Below, piece after piece: positions 1-6,118 of a stretch of DNA of 7,410 nucleotides. Location of the stretch: contig CALMID010000309.1 of NCBI GenBank assembly GCA_937863915.1, positions 1 to 7,410 of the forward strand, in the 5' to 3' direction. Within the stretch, counting starts at the first letter, position 1. Every line of letters starts with the position of its first letter. Below the pieces are notes generated by a model. That model was not told where the DNA came from and ran no database searches. It saw only the letters and a program-made list of their open reading frames with translations. Position numbers and translations under genes: made by a program. This stretch comes from an uncultured Pseudomonas sp. (GTDB lineage Bacteria; Pseudomonadota; Gammaproteobacteria; Pseudomonadales; Pseudomonadaceae).

Positions 1-45
1 CTTCTTTTGCCGCGACTGGCAAAAGAAGGTCGCCCGGGTGGGCGA
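1..45. repeat. Paired hairpins downstream of metQ, possible terminator or intergenic repeat
   Basis: Two adjacent inverted repeats are visible. The first has an 11-bp perfect stem (1-11 with 18-28, CTTCTTTTGCC / GGCAAAAGAAG) and a 6-base loop. The second has a 6-bp stem (30-35 TCGCCC with 40-45 GGGCGA) and a 4-base loop. They lie beyond the metQ stop codon (metQ is read leftward), so they could end the metNIQ transcript, but the window stops at base 1 and any U-tract cannot be seen. The sequence style resembles hairpins I recall between genes in many Pseudomonas genomes; that is memory, not a search. Bases 46-168 show only a weak 5-bp hairpin near 129-141 and no convincing gene. Confidence 0.5.
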
Positions 46-168
46 AACCCGAACCGCCACGCACGTACATCAGTCAGCTTGAACGCAACACCTGCCAGCG
101 ATGGCATTGCCAAAAGTGAACAGCATTACGCTCATTGAGCGGGCCTTTTCGTTGCGTCCGGGCGGCGA

Positions 169-951
169 TCAGAACGCCGGAACCACGGCGCCCTGGTACT
201 TCTCGGTGATGAAGGTCTTCACCTCGGCGCTGTTGAGGGCCTTGGCCAGTTTCTGCAGGGCGGCATCGTCCTTGCGGTCGGCGCGTACCACCAGGATGTT
301 GACGTAGGGCGAGTCGCTGCCTTCGATGGCCAGGGCGTCCTTGGTCGGGTTGAGCTTGGCTTCCAGCGCATAGTTGGTGTTGATCAGGGCCAGGTCGACC
401 TGATTCAGAACACGCGGCAGGGTGGCCGCTTCCAGCTCACGAATCTTCAGGTTCTTCGGGTTGTCGGCAATGTCCTTCACCGTGGCGGTGATGCCGGCTT
501 CCGGTTTGAGACTGATCAGACCGGTCTTCTGCAGCAGCAGCAGGGCGCGGCCGCCGTTGGTGGCGTCGTTGGGGATGACCACCTGAGCGCCTTCGTTCAG
601 CTCGCTGAGGTTCTTGACCTTGCTCGAATAGGCGCCGAAGGGCTCGACGTGCACGCCGGCGATGCTGACCAGCTCGGTGCCACGGCTCTTGTTGAACTCA
701 TCCAGGTACGGCTGGTGCTGGAAGAAGTTGGCGTCCAGGCGCTCTTCGGCCACCTGCACGTTGGGCTGCACGTAATCGGTGAAGACCTTGATCTTCAGCT
801 CGACGCCTTCCTTGGCCAGTGCCGGTTTGACGAATTCGAGGATTTCCGCGTGCGGCACAGCGGTGGCCGCCACGCTGAGGCTATCGGCGGCCTGGGCGGC
901 AGCACTGGTCAGGGCCGCGGCAGCGGCGAGGGCAGTCAGCAGTTTCTTCAT
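169..951 (-). CDS. metQ: MetQ, periplasmic methionine-binding protein of the MetNIQ ABC importer
   Basis: This 260-residue protein is the substrate-binding component of the methionine ABC importer and delivers methionine to the MetN-MetI complex in the inner membrane. It has a classical signal peptide (MKK, then an Ala/Leu-rich core, predicted cleavage after AQA at about residue 21). The mature part starts with a typical MetQ/NlpA-family run (VAATAVPHAEILEFVKPAL) and contains KVFTDYVQPN and the family motif LINTNYALEA. E. coli MetQ is a lipoprotein, but this protein contains no cysteine at all, so it must be soluble or held by MetI rather than lipid-anchored. The start is supported by AAGGAG seven bases upstream of ATG. 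It is last in the operon, 97 bases after metI, with its own good ribosome binding site. Identification is firm. Confidence 0.96.
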   Translation of the reverse strand: MKKLLTALAAAAALTSAAAQAADSLSVAATAVPHAEILEFVKPALAKEGVELKIKVFTDYVQPNVQVAEERLDANFFQHQPYLDEFNKSRGTELVSIAGVHVEPFGAYSSKVKNLSELNEGAQVVIPNDATNGGRALLLLQKTGLISLKPEAGITATVKDIADNPKNLKIRELEAATLPRVLNQVDLALINTNYALEAKLNPTKDALAIEGSDSPYVNILVVRADRKDDAALQKLAKALNSAEVKTFITEKYQGAVVPAF

Positions 952-1029
952 GGTTCAACTCCTTGTGGGATTGTGTGGCGGGGTCCGACGGGTAGGCGGT
1001 CGCCCGCTGTCTGGTTTGTGAATGCGTTG

Positions 1030-1050
1030 GCTTACTCGCGTGAGCTTTTT
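1030..1050 (+). terminator. Hairpin plus T-tract between metI and metQ, oriented against the operon
   Basis: GCTTAC (1030-1035) and GTGAGC (1040-1045) form a 6-bp stem (one G-T pair) around a 4-base loop, followed on the plus strand by TTTTT and then ATTT. This is the shape of an intrinsic terminator for plus-strand transcription, opposite to the met genes. For the met transcript it is a hairpin right after the metI stop codon without a trailing U-tract. It may end antisense transcription that has crossed metQ, or simply protect or separate the metNI and metQ parts of the message. The rest of the 952-1048 gap holds only the metQ ribosome binding site. Confidence 0.35.
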
Positions 1051-1729
1051 ATTTCCTAGAAAAATGCACCACCAGCTTGTCGCCGGCGGTTTGCAGGACC
1101 TGCACCAGGACCAGCAGGAGGATTACGGTCACGGCCATGACATCCGGCTGGTAGCGCTGGTAGCCGTAGCGCACGGCCAGGTCGCCGAGGCCGCCGCCGC
1201 CGATCAGGCCGCTCATGGCGGTGTAGGACACCAGGGTGATGGCGGTGACGGTGACGGCGGCGATCAGCCCCGGCAGGGCTTCGGGCAGCAGCGCGCGGGT
1301 GATGATCTGCAGGGTGCTGGCGCCCATGGCCTGCAGCGCCTCGATGATGCCGCGGTCGACCTCGCGCAGGGCGGTTTCCACCAGCCGGGCGAAGAATGGC
1401 GTGGCGCCGACCACCAGCGGCGGAATGGCGCCGGCCACGCCCAGCGAGGTGCCGGTGATCAGCACGGTCAGCGGAATCATCAGGATCAGCAGGATCACGA
1501 ACGGCACCGAGCGCAGCACGTTGACCAGCAGCGACAGCAGGCCGTACAGGGCCTTCTGTTCAAACAGCTGGCGGGGTCCGGTGAGGAACAGCAGCACGCC
1601 CAGCGGCAGGCCGAGCAGCACGGTAAACAGCAGCGAACCGCCGAGCATGTTGAGGGTGTCGAGACTGGCGTAGCCGATCTCCTGCCAGTCGACATTGGGC
1701 AGCCAGGTGGCGAGCAGGGATTCGCTCAT
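1049..1729 (-). CDS. metI: MetI, permease subunit of the methionine ABC importer
   Basis: This 226-residue inner-membrane protein forms the methionine channel as a dimer, powered by MetN. It shows about five hydrophobic segments (roughly residues 27-50, 61-92, 98-115, 155-176 and 197-215). Between the third and fourth is the cytoplasmic EAA coupling loop (about 130-155, [20 protein letters not shown]), which docks onto the ATPase. The [12 protein letters not shown] segment (174-185) is typical of MetI. Length is close to the roughly 217 residues of E. coli MetI. Its ATG overlaps the metN stop codon in ATGA, and a strong GGAGG lies seven bases upstream inside the metN 3' end, so translation is coupled to metN. 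Assignment is firm from motifs and context. Confidence 0.96.
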   Translation of the reverse strand: MSESLLATWLPNVDWQEIGYASLDTLNMLGGSLLFTVLLGLPLGVLLFLTGPRQLFEQKALYGLLSLLVNVLRSVPFVILLILMIPLTVLITGTSLGVAGAIPPLVVGATPFFARLVETALREVDRGIIEALQAMGASTLQIITRALLPEALPGLIAAVTVTAITLVSYTAMSGLIGGGGLGDLAVRYGYQRYQPDVMAVTVILLLVLVQVLQTAGDKLVVHFSRK

Positions 1730-2733
1730 CGCAGCACCTCCAGGTGCACGTCGGCGGCCTGGAAGCGCGCCAGCGCGGCGTCGATGTCACCGCCGGTGAG
1801 GGCCAGGGTCAGTTGGCCGTAGGGATTGTCCTTGATGCGGTCGATGCGCCCGGCGAGGATGCTGTAGTCCACCCCCGTCTCGCGGGCGACCGTGCCCAGC
1901 AGTGGCGCGTAGGTGGCCTCGCCCTGGAAGGTCAGGCGCAGGATGCGTCCGCTCACATGGGCAAAATCATCGTACTGTTCGCCCTCGTCGACGTGCTCGG
2001 ATTCGCGGACGAAGCGCTGGGTGGTCGCATGCCGCGGATGGAGGAAGACCTGGGCCACCGGCCCCTGCTCGACGATGACGCCGGCATCCATCACCGCCAC
2101 CTGATCACAGACACGGCGGATCACGTCCATCTCGTGGGTGATCAGCACGATGGTCAGGCCCAGTTCGCGGTTGATCTCGGCCAGCAACTGCAGGACCTGG
2201 CCGGTGGTCTGCGGGTCGAGGGCGCTGGTGGCTTCGTCGCACAGCAGGATCTTCGGTTCGGTGGCCAGGGCGCGGGCGATGCCGACGCGCTGCTTCTGCC
2301 CGCCGGACAGTTGTGCCGGGTACTTGTGTGCGTGTTCAGCCAGCCCAACGCGTTGCAGCAGCTGGTTGACCCGGCTGGCGATCTGGCTGCGGTCGAGTTC
2401 ACCGGCCAGCTGCAGCGGCAGCGCCACGTTGGCGGCCACGGTTTTCGAGGCGAGCAGGTTGAAGTGCTGGAAGATCATCCCGACCTGCTGGCGAAAGCGT
2501 CGCAGGCCCTGGGCGTCGAGGGCGGTGATGTCTTCGCCATCGATGACGATGCGACCGCCGCTGGGCTCTTCGAGGCGATTGATCAGGCGCAGCAGGGTGC
2601 TTTTGCCGGCGCCGGAGTGGCCGATCAGGCCGAATACCTGGCCGGTTTCGATGCGCAGGTCGCTGGGATGCAGGGCGGTGATGGTGCGGCCCTGGACCGG
2701 ATAGGCCTTGTGCACCTGGTGGAATTCGATCAC
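1726..2733 (-). CDS. metN: MetN, ATPase subunit of the methionine ABC importer
   Basis: This 335-residue cytoplasmic ATPase drives methionine uptake through MetI. Its ABC domain shows Walker A GHSGAGKS (38-45), Q-loop Gln89 in IFQHFN, signature LSGGQ (142-146), Walker B ILLCDE (162-167) and H-loop His200. Residues from about 262 to 335 form the C-terminal NIL (ACT-like) domain, which in E. coli MetN binds methionine and inhibits transport when internal methionine is high; this domain separates MetN from generic amino-acid ATPases. The start codon is GTG at 2733-2731, preceded by AAAAGG at a 7-base spacing; it gives the MIEFHQVHK start expected from relatives. It is the first gene of the operon, behind a 241-base gap that should hold the promoter. 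Confidence 0.97.
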   Translation of the reverse strand: MIEFHQVHKAYPVQGRTITALHPSDLRIETGQVFGLIGHSGAGKSTLLRLINRLEEPSGGRIVIDGEDITALDAQGLRRFRQQVGMIFQHFNLLASKTVAANVALPLQLAGELDRSQIASRVNQLLQRVGLAEHAHKYPAQLSGGQKQRVGIARALATEPKILLCDEATSALDPQTTGQVLQLLAEINRELGLTIVLITHEMDVIRRVCDQVAVMDAGVIVEQGPVAQVFLHPRHATTQRFVRESEHVDEGEQYDDFAHVSGRILRLTFQGEATYAPLLGTVARETGVDYSILAGRIDRIKDNPYGQLTLALTGGDIDAALARFQAADVHLEVLR

Positions 2734-2763
2734 GGATCAACCTTTTGGGTCTGGGTTTCAGGT

Positions 2764-2814
2764 GCCGGCGGGATTGGCCGGAACCCACTGCGCGCAGGCA
2801 GTACACGCGCCGGT
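2764..2814 (-). promoter_or_regulatory. Possible folded leader in the metN 5' untranslated region
   Basis: An outer stem is possible between GCCGGCG (2764-2770) and CGCCGGT (2808-2814, one G-U pair), enclosing a 5-bp hairpin ACTGC / GCAGT (2787-2791 with 2798-2802). The element ends about 30 bases before the metN GTG. In GC-rich DNA such pairings arise by chance, and I do not recognise any known SAM or SAH riboswitch pattern here. It is listed as a hypothesis for leader-based control of methionine uptake only. Confidence 0.2.
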
Positions 2815-2870
2815 TGGGCGCGGGCGGCAGTTTACCTGCGGTGCTTTAGGTCGGAAAAAACTTTGTGGCT

Positions 2871-2888
2871 CTATGGTTATAACCAAAG
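2871..2888 (-). promoter_or_regulatory. 18-bp dyad upstream of metN, likely operator or promoter
   Basis: The core TGGTTATAACCA (2874-2885) is a perfect 12-bp palindrome; counting outward, 2871-2888 matches its own reverse complement at 16 of 18 positions. It is AT-rich within GC-rich surroundings. Read toward metN it contains TGGTTATAA, which fits an extended -10 element (TGn followed by TTATAA), although I see no good -35. It lies about 140 bases before the metN start. A dyad overlapping a -10 is typical of a repressor or regulator site. The regulator is unknown: the site does not match MetR (TGAA-N5-TTCA), and it lacks the longer spaced half-sites of a Zur box. Confidence 0.45.
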
Positions 2889-2929
2889 GCCGGAATCCTG
2901 ACCGCCTGCTCCAGTTTAGCTGCAGAACG

Positions 2930-2958
2930 CACAAGACCGGGCATGACCCGGTCTTGTG
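2930..2958 (-). terminator. Terminator hairpin after the coiled-coil protein gene
   Basis: A perfect 12-bp stem (2930-2941 CACAAGACCGGG with 2947-2958) closes a 5-base loop, starting 16 bases after the stop codon of the gene at 2975-3844. On the minus strand the last stem arm is followed by CGTTCTGC, so the U-tract is poor. The strength of the stem and its position between two units make it the probable end of the upstream transcript, separating it from metNIQ. Confidence 0.65.
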
Positions 2959-2974
2959 TCTGATGGGATGGGCC

Positions 2975-3844
2975 TCAGGACTTTGGCTGCGGGCTCAGCT
3001 GCAGGCTGGGCTCCTGTTCGGCGGCCAGTTGCTGGCTGATCTGCAGCTTGAAGGCCGGATCGAGCTTCTTCACCCGCGCCGACAGCAGGGCGGCGACGAA
3101 GGGGTAGTCCTTGGCCTGGCGCACCTGAACCTGCACGGCGCAGCGGAAGGTCACCACGTCGGCGGCAGCCTTGTCCATCAGGGCGCGCAGAGCATCGCGA
3201 TCCTGGGTGTCGAGCATGGGCAGGGCAATCCGGGTTTGGCTGGCCTTGGGGTCGATCAGCTGGGCCTGTGGCTTGGCCGCGGCCTTGGCGGCAGCCTCCG
3301 CCGCCAGTCGCTGCTGCTCGGCCTGGGCCTTAGCCGCCTTGGCGGCGGCTGCCTGGCGCTGGGCGGCCAATTGCTGCTGGCGGGCCTGCTCGGCGCGAGC
3401 GGCGGCAGCCTGCTGTTCGGCGGCCTGACGCTCAGCCGCCAGCTGGGCAGCCTGTTTGGCCTTGGCCTGCTCGATGGATTGCTGCAGGGCCGCGGCCTTG
3501 GGGTTGTTCGGCAGCAGGCGCTGAGCCTGCTGAGCGGCCTGCTGGGCGGCGGCCAGATCACCCTGGCGGACGGCCTGCTCGCCCTGCTTCAGGTAGCCGT
3601 CGCTGAGCTGGCGCTGCGCCTGCTCCAGGCGGGTATCGCCGGCCAGGCGCTGCCTGAGCGCATTGAGCTGGCTTTCCGCCTGGCTCATCTGGCCCTGGGC
3701 CAGGCTCTGCTCCAGCTGCTTGAGCGCCTGCACATCGGGATCGACCGGCAGGTTGGCTTCCCGATAGTCATCGGCGTGAGCGCCGGCAGCACTCAGCAGG
3801 CTGGCCAGTGCGAAAGAAAGAAGGTGAAGGCGCGTCGACTGCAT
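2975..3844 (-). CDS. Exported Ala/Gln-rich coiled-coil protein of unknown function (PA5502-like position)
   Basis: I do not recognise a named family. The 289-residue product begins with a signal peptide (MQSTRLHLLSFALASLLSAA, cleavage after AHA at residue 24), so it should be periplasmic. Residues about 34-128 look like TPR-type helical hairpins (GQMSQAESQLNALRQRL, then YLKQGEQAVRQGDLAAAQQA). Residues about 120-190 are an almost pure Ala/Gln/Arg/Lys/Glu coiled coil, like the TolA stalk. The last hundred residues form a separate domain around DRDALRALMDKAAADVVTFRC with one cysteine (235). The frame extends to an ATG at 3925, but that extension would bury the signal peptide and covers a hairpin, and neither start has a strong ribosome binding site, so 3844 is preferred. 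The gene sits between znuB and metN as PA5502 does in P. aeruginosa. A TolA-like or envelope scaffold role is only a guess. Confidence 0.85.
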   Translation of the reverse strand: MQSTRLHLLSFALASLLSAAGAHADDYREANLPVDPDVQALKQLEQSLAQGQMSQAESQLNALRQRLAGDTRLEQAQRQLSDGYLKQGEQAVRQGDLAAAQQAAQQAQRLLPNNPKAAALQQSIEQAKAKQAAQLAAERQAAEQQAAAARAEQARQQQLAAQRQAAAAKAAKAQAEQQRLAAEAAAKAAAKPQAQLIDPKASQTRIALPMLDTQDRDALRALMDKAAADVVTFRCAVQVQVRQAKDYPFVAALLSARVKKLDPAFKLQISQQLAAEQEPSLQLSPQPKS

Positions 3845-3895
3845 GAAAGAGCGAACCTGTGAGATGAAGCGAAAAGAATCGATCGGCGGTGAATA

Positions 3896-3923
3896 GCCGG
3901 CGTTGTCGAAACAAACTGCCGGC
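3896..3923 (-). terminator. Hairpin with TTCG loop between znuB and the next gene
   Basis: GCCGGC (3896-3901) pairs with GCCGGC (3918-3923). Inside, on the minus strand, TTGT and ACAA extend the stem with small bulges around a stable TTCG tetraloop. It starts about 22 bases after the znuB stop codon. There is no U-tract after it (TATTCACC), so it may be a weak or Rho-assisted terminator, or a 3' end stabiliser for the zur-znuCB message, letting some transcription reach the coiled-coil gene. Confidence 0.4.
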
Positions 3924-3945
3924 ATTGTTCACGAATGTCGGAATC

Positions 3946-4734
3946 TTACCCTTTTCGCGTCGGCAGGAGAAAGCTGAGCAGGAACAGCGCCGCCGCGCAG
4001 ACCACGATGGACGGCCCGGCCGGCGTGTCCTCGAACCAGGACAACGCCAGCCCGCCACACACGGCCAGCAGGCCGAGGACGCTGGCACCGCCGGCCATCT
4101 GCTCCGGGGTGCGCGCATGGCGCTGCGCGGCGGCGGCCGGAATGATCAGCAGCGAGGTGATCAGCAGCACGCCGACGATCTTCATCGCCACGGCGATGAC
4201 CACGGCGATCAGCAGCATCAGGCCGAGCCGGATGGCGGCCACCGGCAGACCTTCTACCCGGGCCAGTTCTTCGTGCACGGTGATGGCCAGCAGGCGCCGC
4301 CACAGCAGTGCCAGCGCCAGCAGCACACCGGCGCTGCCGGCGAGAATCCAGTACAGGTCGCTGCGGCTGACCGCCAGCAGGTCGCCGAACAGGTAGCTCA
4401 TCAGGTCGATGCGCACTTCCGGCATGAAGCTCAGGGTTACCAGACCGAGGGACAGCGAGCTGTGCGCGAGGATGCCCAGCAGGGTGTCGGAGGCCAGCGG
4501 CTGGCGCTGTTGCAGGGTCACCAGCAGCACGGCCAGCAGCACGCAGCCGAGGGTGACCGCCAGGGTCGGGCTGATATCCAGCAGCAGGCCGAGGGCCACG
4601 CCGAGCAGCGCCGAGTGGGACAGGGTATCGCCGAAGTAGGCCATGCGCCGCCAGACCACGAAGGAGCCGAGGGGGCCGGCGACCAGCGCCAGGGCGAGAC
4701 CGGCGAGCAGGGCGTGGAGCAGAAAGTCAGGCAT
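3946..4734 (-). CDS. znuB: ZnuB, membrane permease of the zinc ABC importer
   Basis: This 262-residue inner-membrane protein of the ABC-3 family forms the zinc channel with ZnuC on the cytoplasmic side and ZnuA in the periplasm. Hydrophobic segments cover most of the chain, consistent with about eight helices. Two family motifs are clear: MAYFGDTLSHSALLGVALG (31-49) and VGVLLITSLLIIPAAAA (187-203), corresponding to the conserved GDxLSHxxLxGVALG and VGxLLxxxLLIIPAA blocks of zinc/manganese permeases. The ATG lies two bases after the znuC TGA. No Shine-Dalgarno is visible upstream, so translation probably depends on ribosomes finishing znuC. Manganese permeases share the fold, but zur, znuC and znuA next door settle the zinc assignment. 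Confidence 0.95.
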   Translation of the reverse strand: MPDFLLHALLAGLALALVAGPLGSFVVWRRMAYFGDTLSHSALLGVALGLLLDISPTLAVTLGCVLLAVLLVTLQQRQPLASDTLLGILAHSSLSLGLVTLSFMPEVRIDLMSYLFGDLLAVSRSDLYWILAGSAGVLLALALLWRRLLAITVHEELARVEGLPVAAIRLGLMLLIAVVIAVAMKIVGVLLITSLLIIPAAAAQRHARTPEQMAGGASVLGLLAVCGGLALSWFEDTPAGPSIVVCAAALFLLSFLLPTRKG

Positions 4735-4736
4735 GG

Positions 4737-5528
4737 TCAGTGTTTGCAGTCGGGGCCGTGGACATGTGCCGGGCCGTGGATGGTCAGCCCGCCGGGGCTG
4801 ATCACCGCGCCGTGCAGGTCGTGGCTGTGGTCATGATGGTGGTGGTAGATCGCCAGGCTCTGGGCGTCCTGACCGAACAATTCGACGAAGGCCGGATCGC
4901 CACTGACCTGCTCGGGATGGCCGGAGCAGCAGACATGGCGGTTCAGGCACACCACCTGGTCGGTGGTGCTCATCACCAGGTGCAGGTCGTGGGAGACCAT
5001 CAGCACACCGCAGCCATGCCGGTCGCGCAGCTGGGTGATCAGGCGGTACAGCTCGGCCTGGCCGGCCACATCGACGCCCTGCACGGGCTCGTCCAGTACC
5101 AGCAGTTCCGGCTCGCGCAGCAGCGCGCGGGCCAGCAGCACGCGCTGCAGTTCGCCGCCGGAGATGTTCTGCAGCGGGCTGTCGATGACCTGCTCGGCAC
5201 CGACTTCGGCCAGCGCCGCCAGTGCCGTGTGGCGGTCAACGCCGGGCACCAGACGGAGGAAGCGCAGCACCGACAGCGGCAGGGTCGGGTCGACCGTCAG
5301 CTTCTGCGGCATGTAGCCGATGCGCAGCCTGGGCTTGCGCCAGACCGAGCCGCTGTCGGGCTTGAGCAGGCCGAGCACGGCGCGCACCAGGGTGGTCTTG
5401 CCGGCGCCATTGGGGCCGATCAGGGTGACGATTTCCCCGGCGTTCACCGTCAGCTGCACATTCTCCAGCACGCTTTCCTGGCGAAAGCCGACGCTGACCT
5501 GCTGCAGGCGAATCAGTGGCTCGCTCAT
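4737..5528 (-). CDS. znuC: ZnuC, ATPase of the zinc ABC importer with a His-rich tail
   Basis: This 263-residue cytoplasmic ATPase powers zinc import through ZnuB. Visible motifs are Walker A GPNGAGKT (38-45), Q-loop Gln75 (YMPQK), signature ISGGE (122-126), Walker B LLVLDE (142-147) and H-loop His180. After the ATPase core comes a tail (229-263) with eleven histidines, beginning [10 protein letters not shown] and ending with a Cys and a final His, a likely zinc-binding segment. The start was set at 5528 although the frame is open upstream to 5930, because [15 protein letters not shown] is the normal ABC beginning, GGGAGG lies four bases upstream, and this ATG overlaps the zur stop in ATGA. 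The upstream extension is only the out-of-frame shadow of zur. It is co-translated with zur and znuB. Confidence 0.96.
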   Translation of the reverse strand: MSEPLIRLQQVSVGFRQESVLENVQLTVNAGEIVTLIGPNGAGKTTLVRAVLGLLKPDSGSVWRKPRLRIGYMPQKLTVDPTLPLSVLRFLRLVPGVDRHTALAALAEVGAEQVIDSPLQNISGGELQRVLLARALLREPELLVLDEPVQGVDVAGQAELYRLITQLRDRHGCGVLMVSHDLHLVMSTTDQVVCLNRHVCCSGHPEQVSGDPAFVELFGQDAQSLAIYHHHHDHSHDLHGAVISPGGLTIHGPAHVHGPDCKH

Positions 5529-6025
5529 GCCGCCTCCCGGCACTGGGCGCAGAGGCCGAGCACTTCCACGGTCTGCGCCTCGACGATGAAACCGAGGCTG
5601 TTGGCGCTGGCCTGGACCGCGGCGTCGATGGCGCTGTGCTCCAGCTCCACGGCGGCATGGCACTGGCGGCAGATGAGGAACTGGCCCTGGTGGACTTCGC
5701 CGGGATGGTTGCAGCCGATGAAGGCGTTGAGCGAGGCGATGCGGTGCACCAGACCCTGTTCGAGAAGGAAATCGAGGGCACGGTAGACCGTGGGCGGCGC
5801 GGCCTTGCGGCCATCTTCCTCGCTCAGCACGGCGAGGATGTCGTAGGCCCCCAGCGGCTTGTGGCTCTGCCAGACCAGCTCCAGCACGCGTTTGCGCAGG
5901 GCGGTCAGGCGCACGCCCTGGGCCAGGCACAGGCTTTCTGCGGCGCCCAGCGCCTGGCTGACGCAGTGCGAGTGATCATGCGGGCGGCAGGCCAGCGGCG
6001 CCTTGCCGGTAAAGGGTTTGAGCAT
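5525..6025 (-). CDS. zur: Zur, zinc-sensing Fur-family repressor (Np20)
   Basis: This 166-residue Fur-family protein represses zinc-uptake genes when zinc is bound. The winged-helix DNA-binding part spans about residues 25-100 ([36 protein letters not shown]). Structural zinc ligands are two CxxC pairs, Cys119/Cys122 and Cys159/Cys162. Regulatory-site ligands matching E. coli Zur are His94, Cys105, His112 and Glu127. The pattern CRPHDHSHC near the N-terminus (13-21) is an additional possible metal-binding patch. The start chosen is ATG at 6025; an in-frame GTG at 6049 adds eight residues and has no better ribosome binding site. Zur should control its own operon through the operator at 6066-6088. 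The missing Fur-type histidine cluster and the neighbouring znu genes argue against Fur. P. aeruginosa calls this gene np20. Confidence 0.95.
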   Translation of the reverse strand: MLKPFTGKAPLACRPHDHSHCVSQALGAAESLCLAQGVRLTALRKRVLELVWQSHKPLGAYDILAVLSEEDGRKAAPPTVYRALDFLLEQGLVHRIASLNAFIGCNHPGEVHQGQFLICRQCHAAVELEHSAIDAAVQASANSLGFIVEAQTVEVLGLCAQCREAA

Positions 6026-6065
6026 GGGGATTCTCTCGGCGCGGTGCACGGCGCGGGACGAAACA

Positions 6066-6088
6066 GTGACATAACGTTATTATATTAC
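6066..6088. promoter_or_regulatory. Probable Zur operator between zur and znuA
   Basis: This 23-bp imperfect palindrome runs from GTGACATAAC to TATATTAC around a centre at 6077, with 7 of 11 half-site positions symmetric, and also contains the perfect 10-bp palindrome ATAACGTTAT (6071-6080). It is the only AT-rich stretch in the 93-base divergent gap. Gammaproteobacterial Zur boxes are about this length, with TTATA and TATAA arms, so the match is reasonable. Its position would let one Zur-zinc complex block both zur-znuCB and znuA. Confidence 0.7.
6079..6084 (-). promoter_or_regulatory. -10 box of the zur-znuC-znuB promoter
   Basis: On the minus strand this reads TATAAT, a perfect sigma-70 -10 hexamer, lying inside the Zur operator. 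No good -35 is seen 16-18 bases upstream, so the promoter may be weak or helped by an activator. It predicts a transcript start near 6072 and a leader of about 47 bases before zur. The plus-strand promoter for znuA must use the same AT-rich segment (TATTAT at 6078 or TATATT at 6081), again without a clear -35. Confidence 0.5.
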
Positions 6089-6118
6089 TTTTCCGCCCAA
6101 GCCGTGGTCTTCTCCGTG

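Noticed and set aside
1022..1822. Plus-strand open frame rich in Gln, His and Gly opposite metI
   Set aside because: It is the shadow of metI and of the metN end; low-complexity composition and no start signal.
2874..2885. Dyad before metN considered as a second Zur box
   Set aside because: It contains GTTATAAC but is a single short palindrome without the spaced arms of about 23 bp seen at 6066-6088, and metN is not a zinc gene.
1744..2901. Long plus-strand open frame (385 codons) opposite metN
   Set aside because: It is antisense to a clear metN, has no recognisable domain or ribosome binding site, and its composition is what GC-rich shadow frames give.
2734..2930. Known SAM or SAH riboswitch upstream of metN
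   Set aside because: I looked for the stem arrangement and conserved loops of these classes and could not find a convincing match.
3845..3925. N-terminal extension of the coiled-coil protein from an ATG at 3925
   Set aside because: It would hide the signal peptide, lacks a ribosome binding site and spans a hairpin that looks non-coding.
3889..4836. Plus-strand open frame very rich in Gln, His and Gly opposite znuB
   Set aside because: The composition comes from reading the reverse of Leu/Ala membrane codons; znuB on the other strand is certain.
5529..5930. Open extension upstream of znuC
   Set aside because: It is the out-of-frame shadow of zur; an ATG with good ribosome binding site and ATGA overlap marks the real start.
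5516..6118. Open extension upstream of znuA in the same frame
   Set aside because: It runs antisense through zur, crosses the operator, and precedes a clear signal peptide at 6119.
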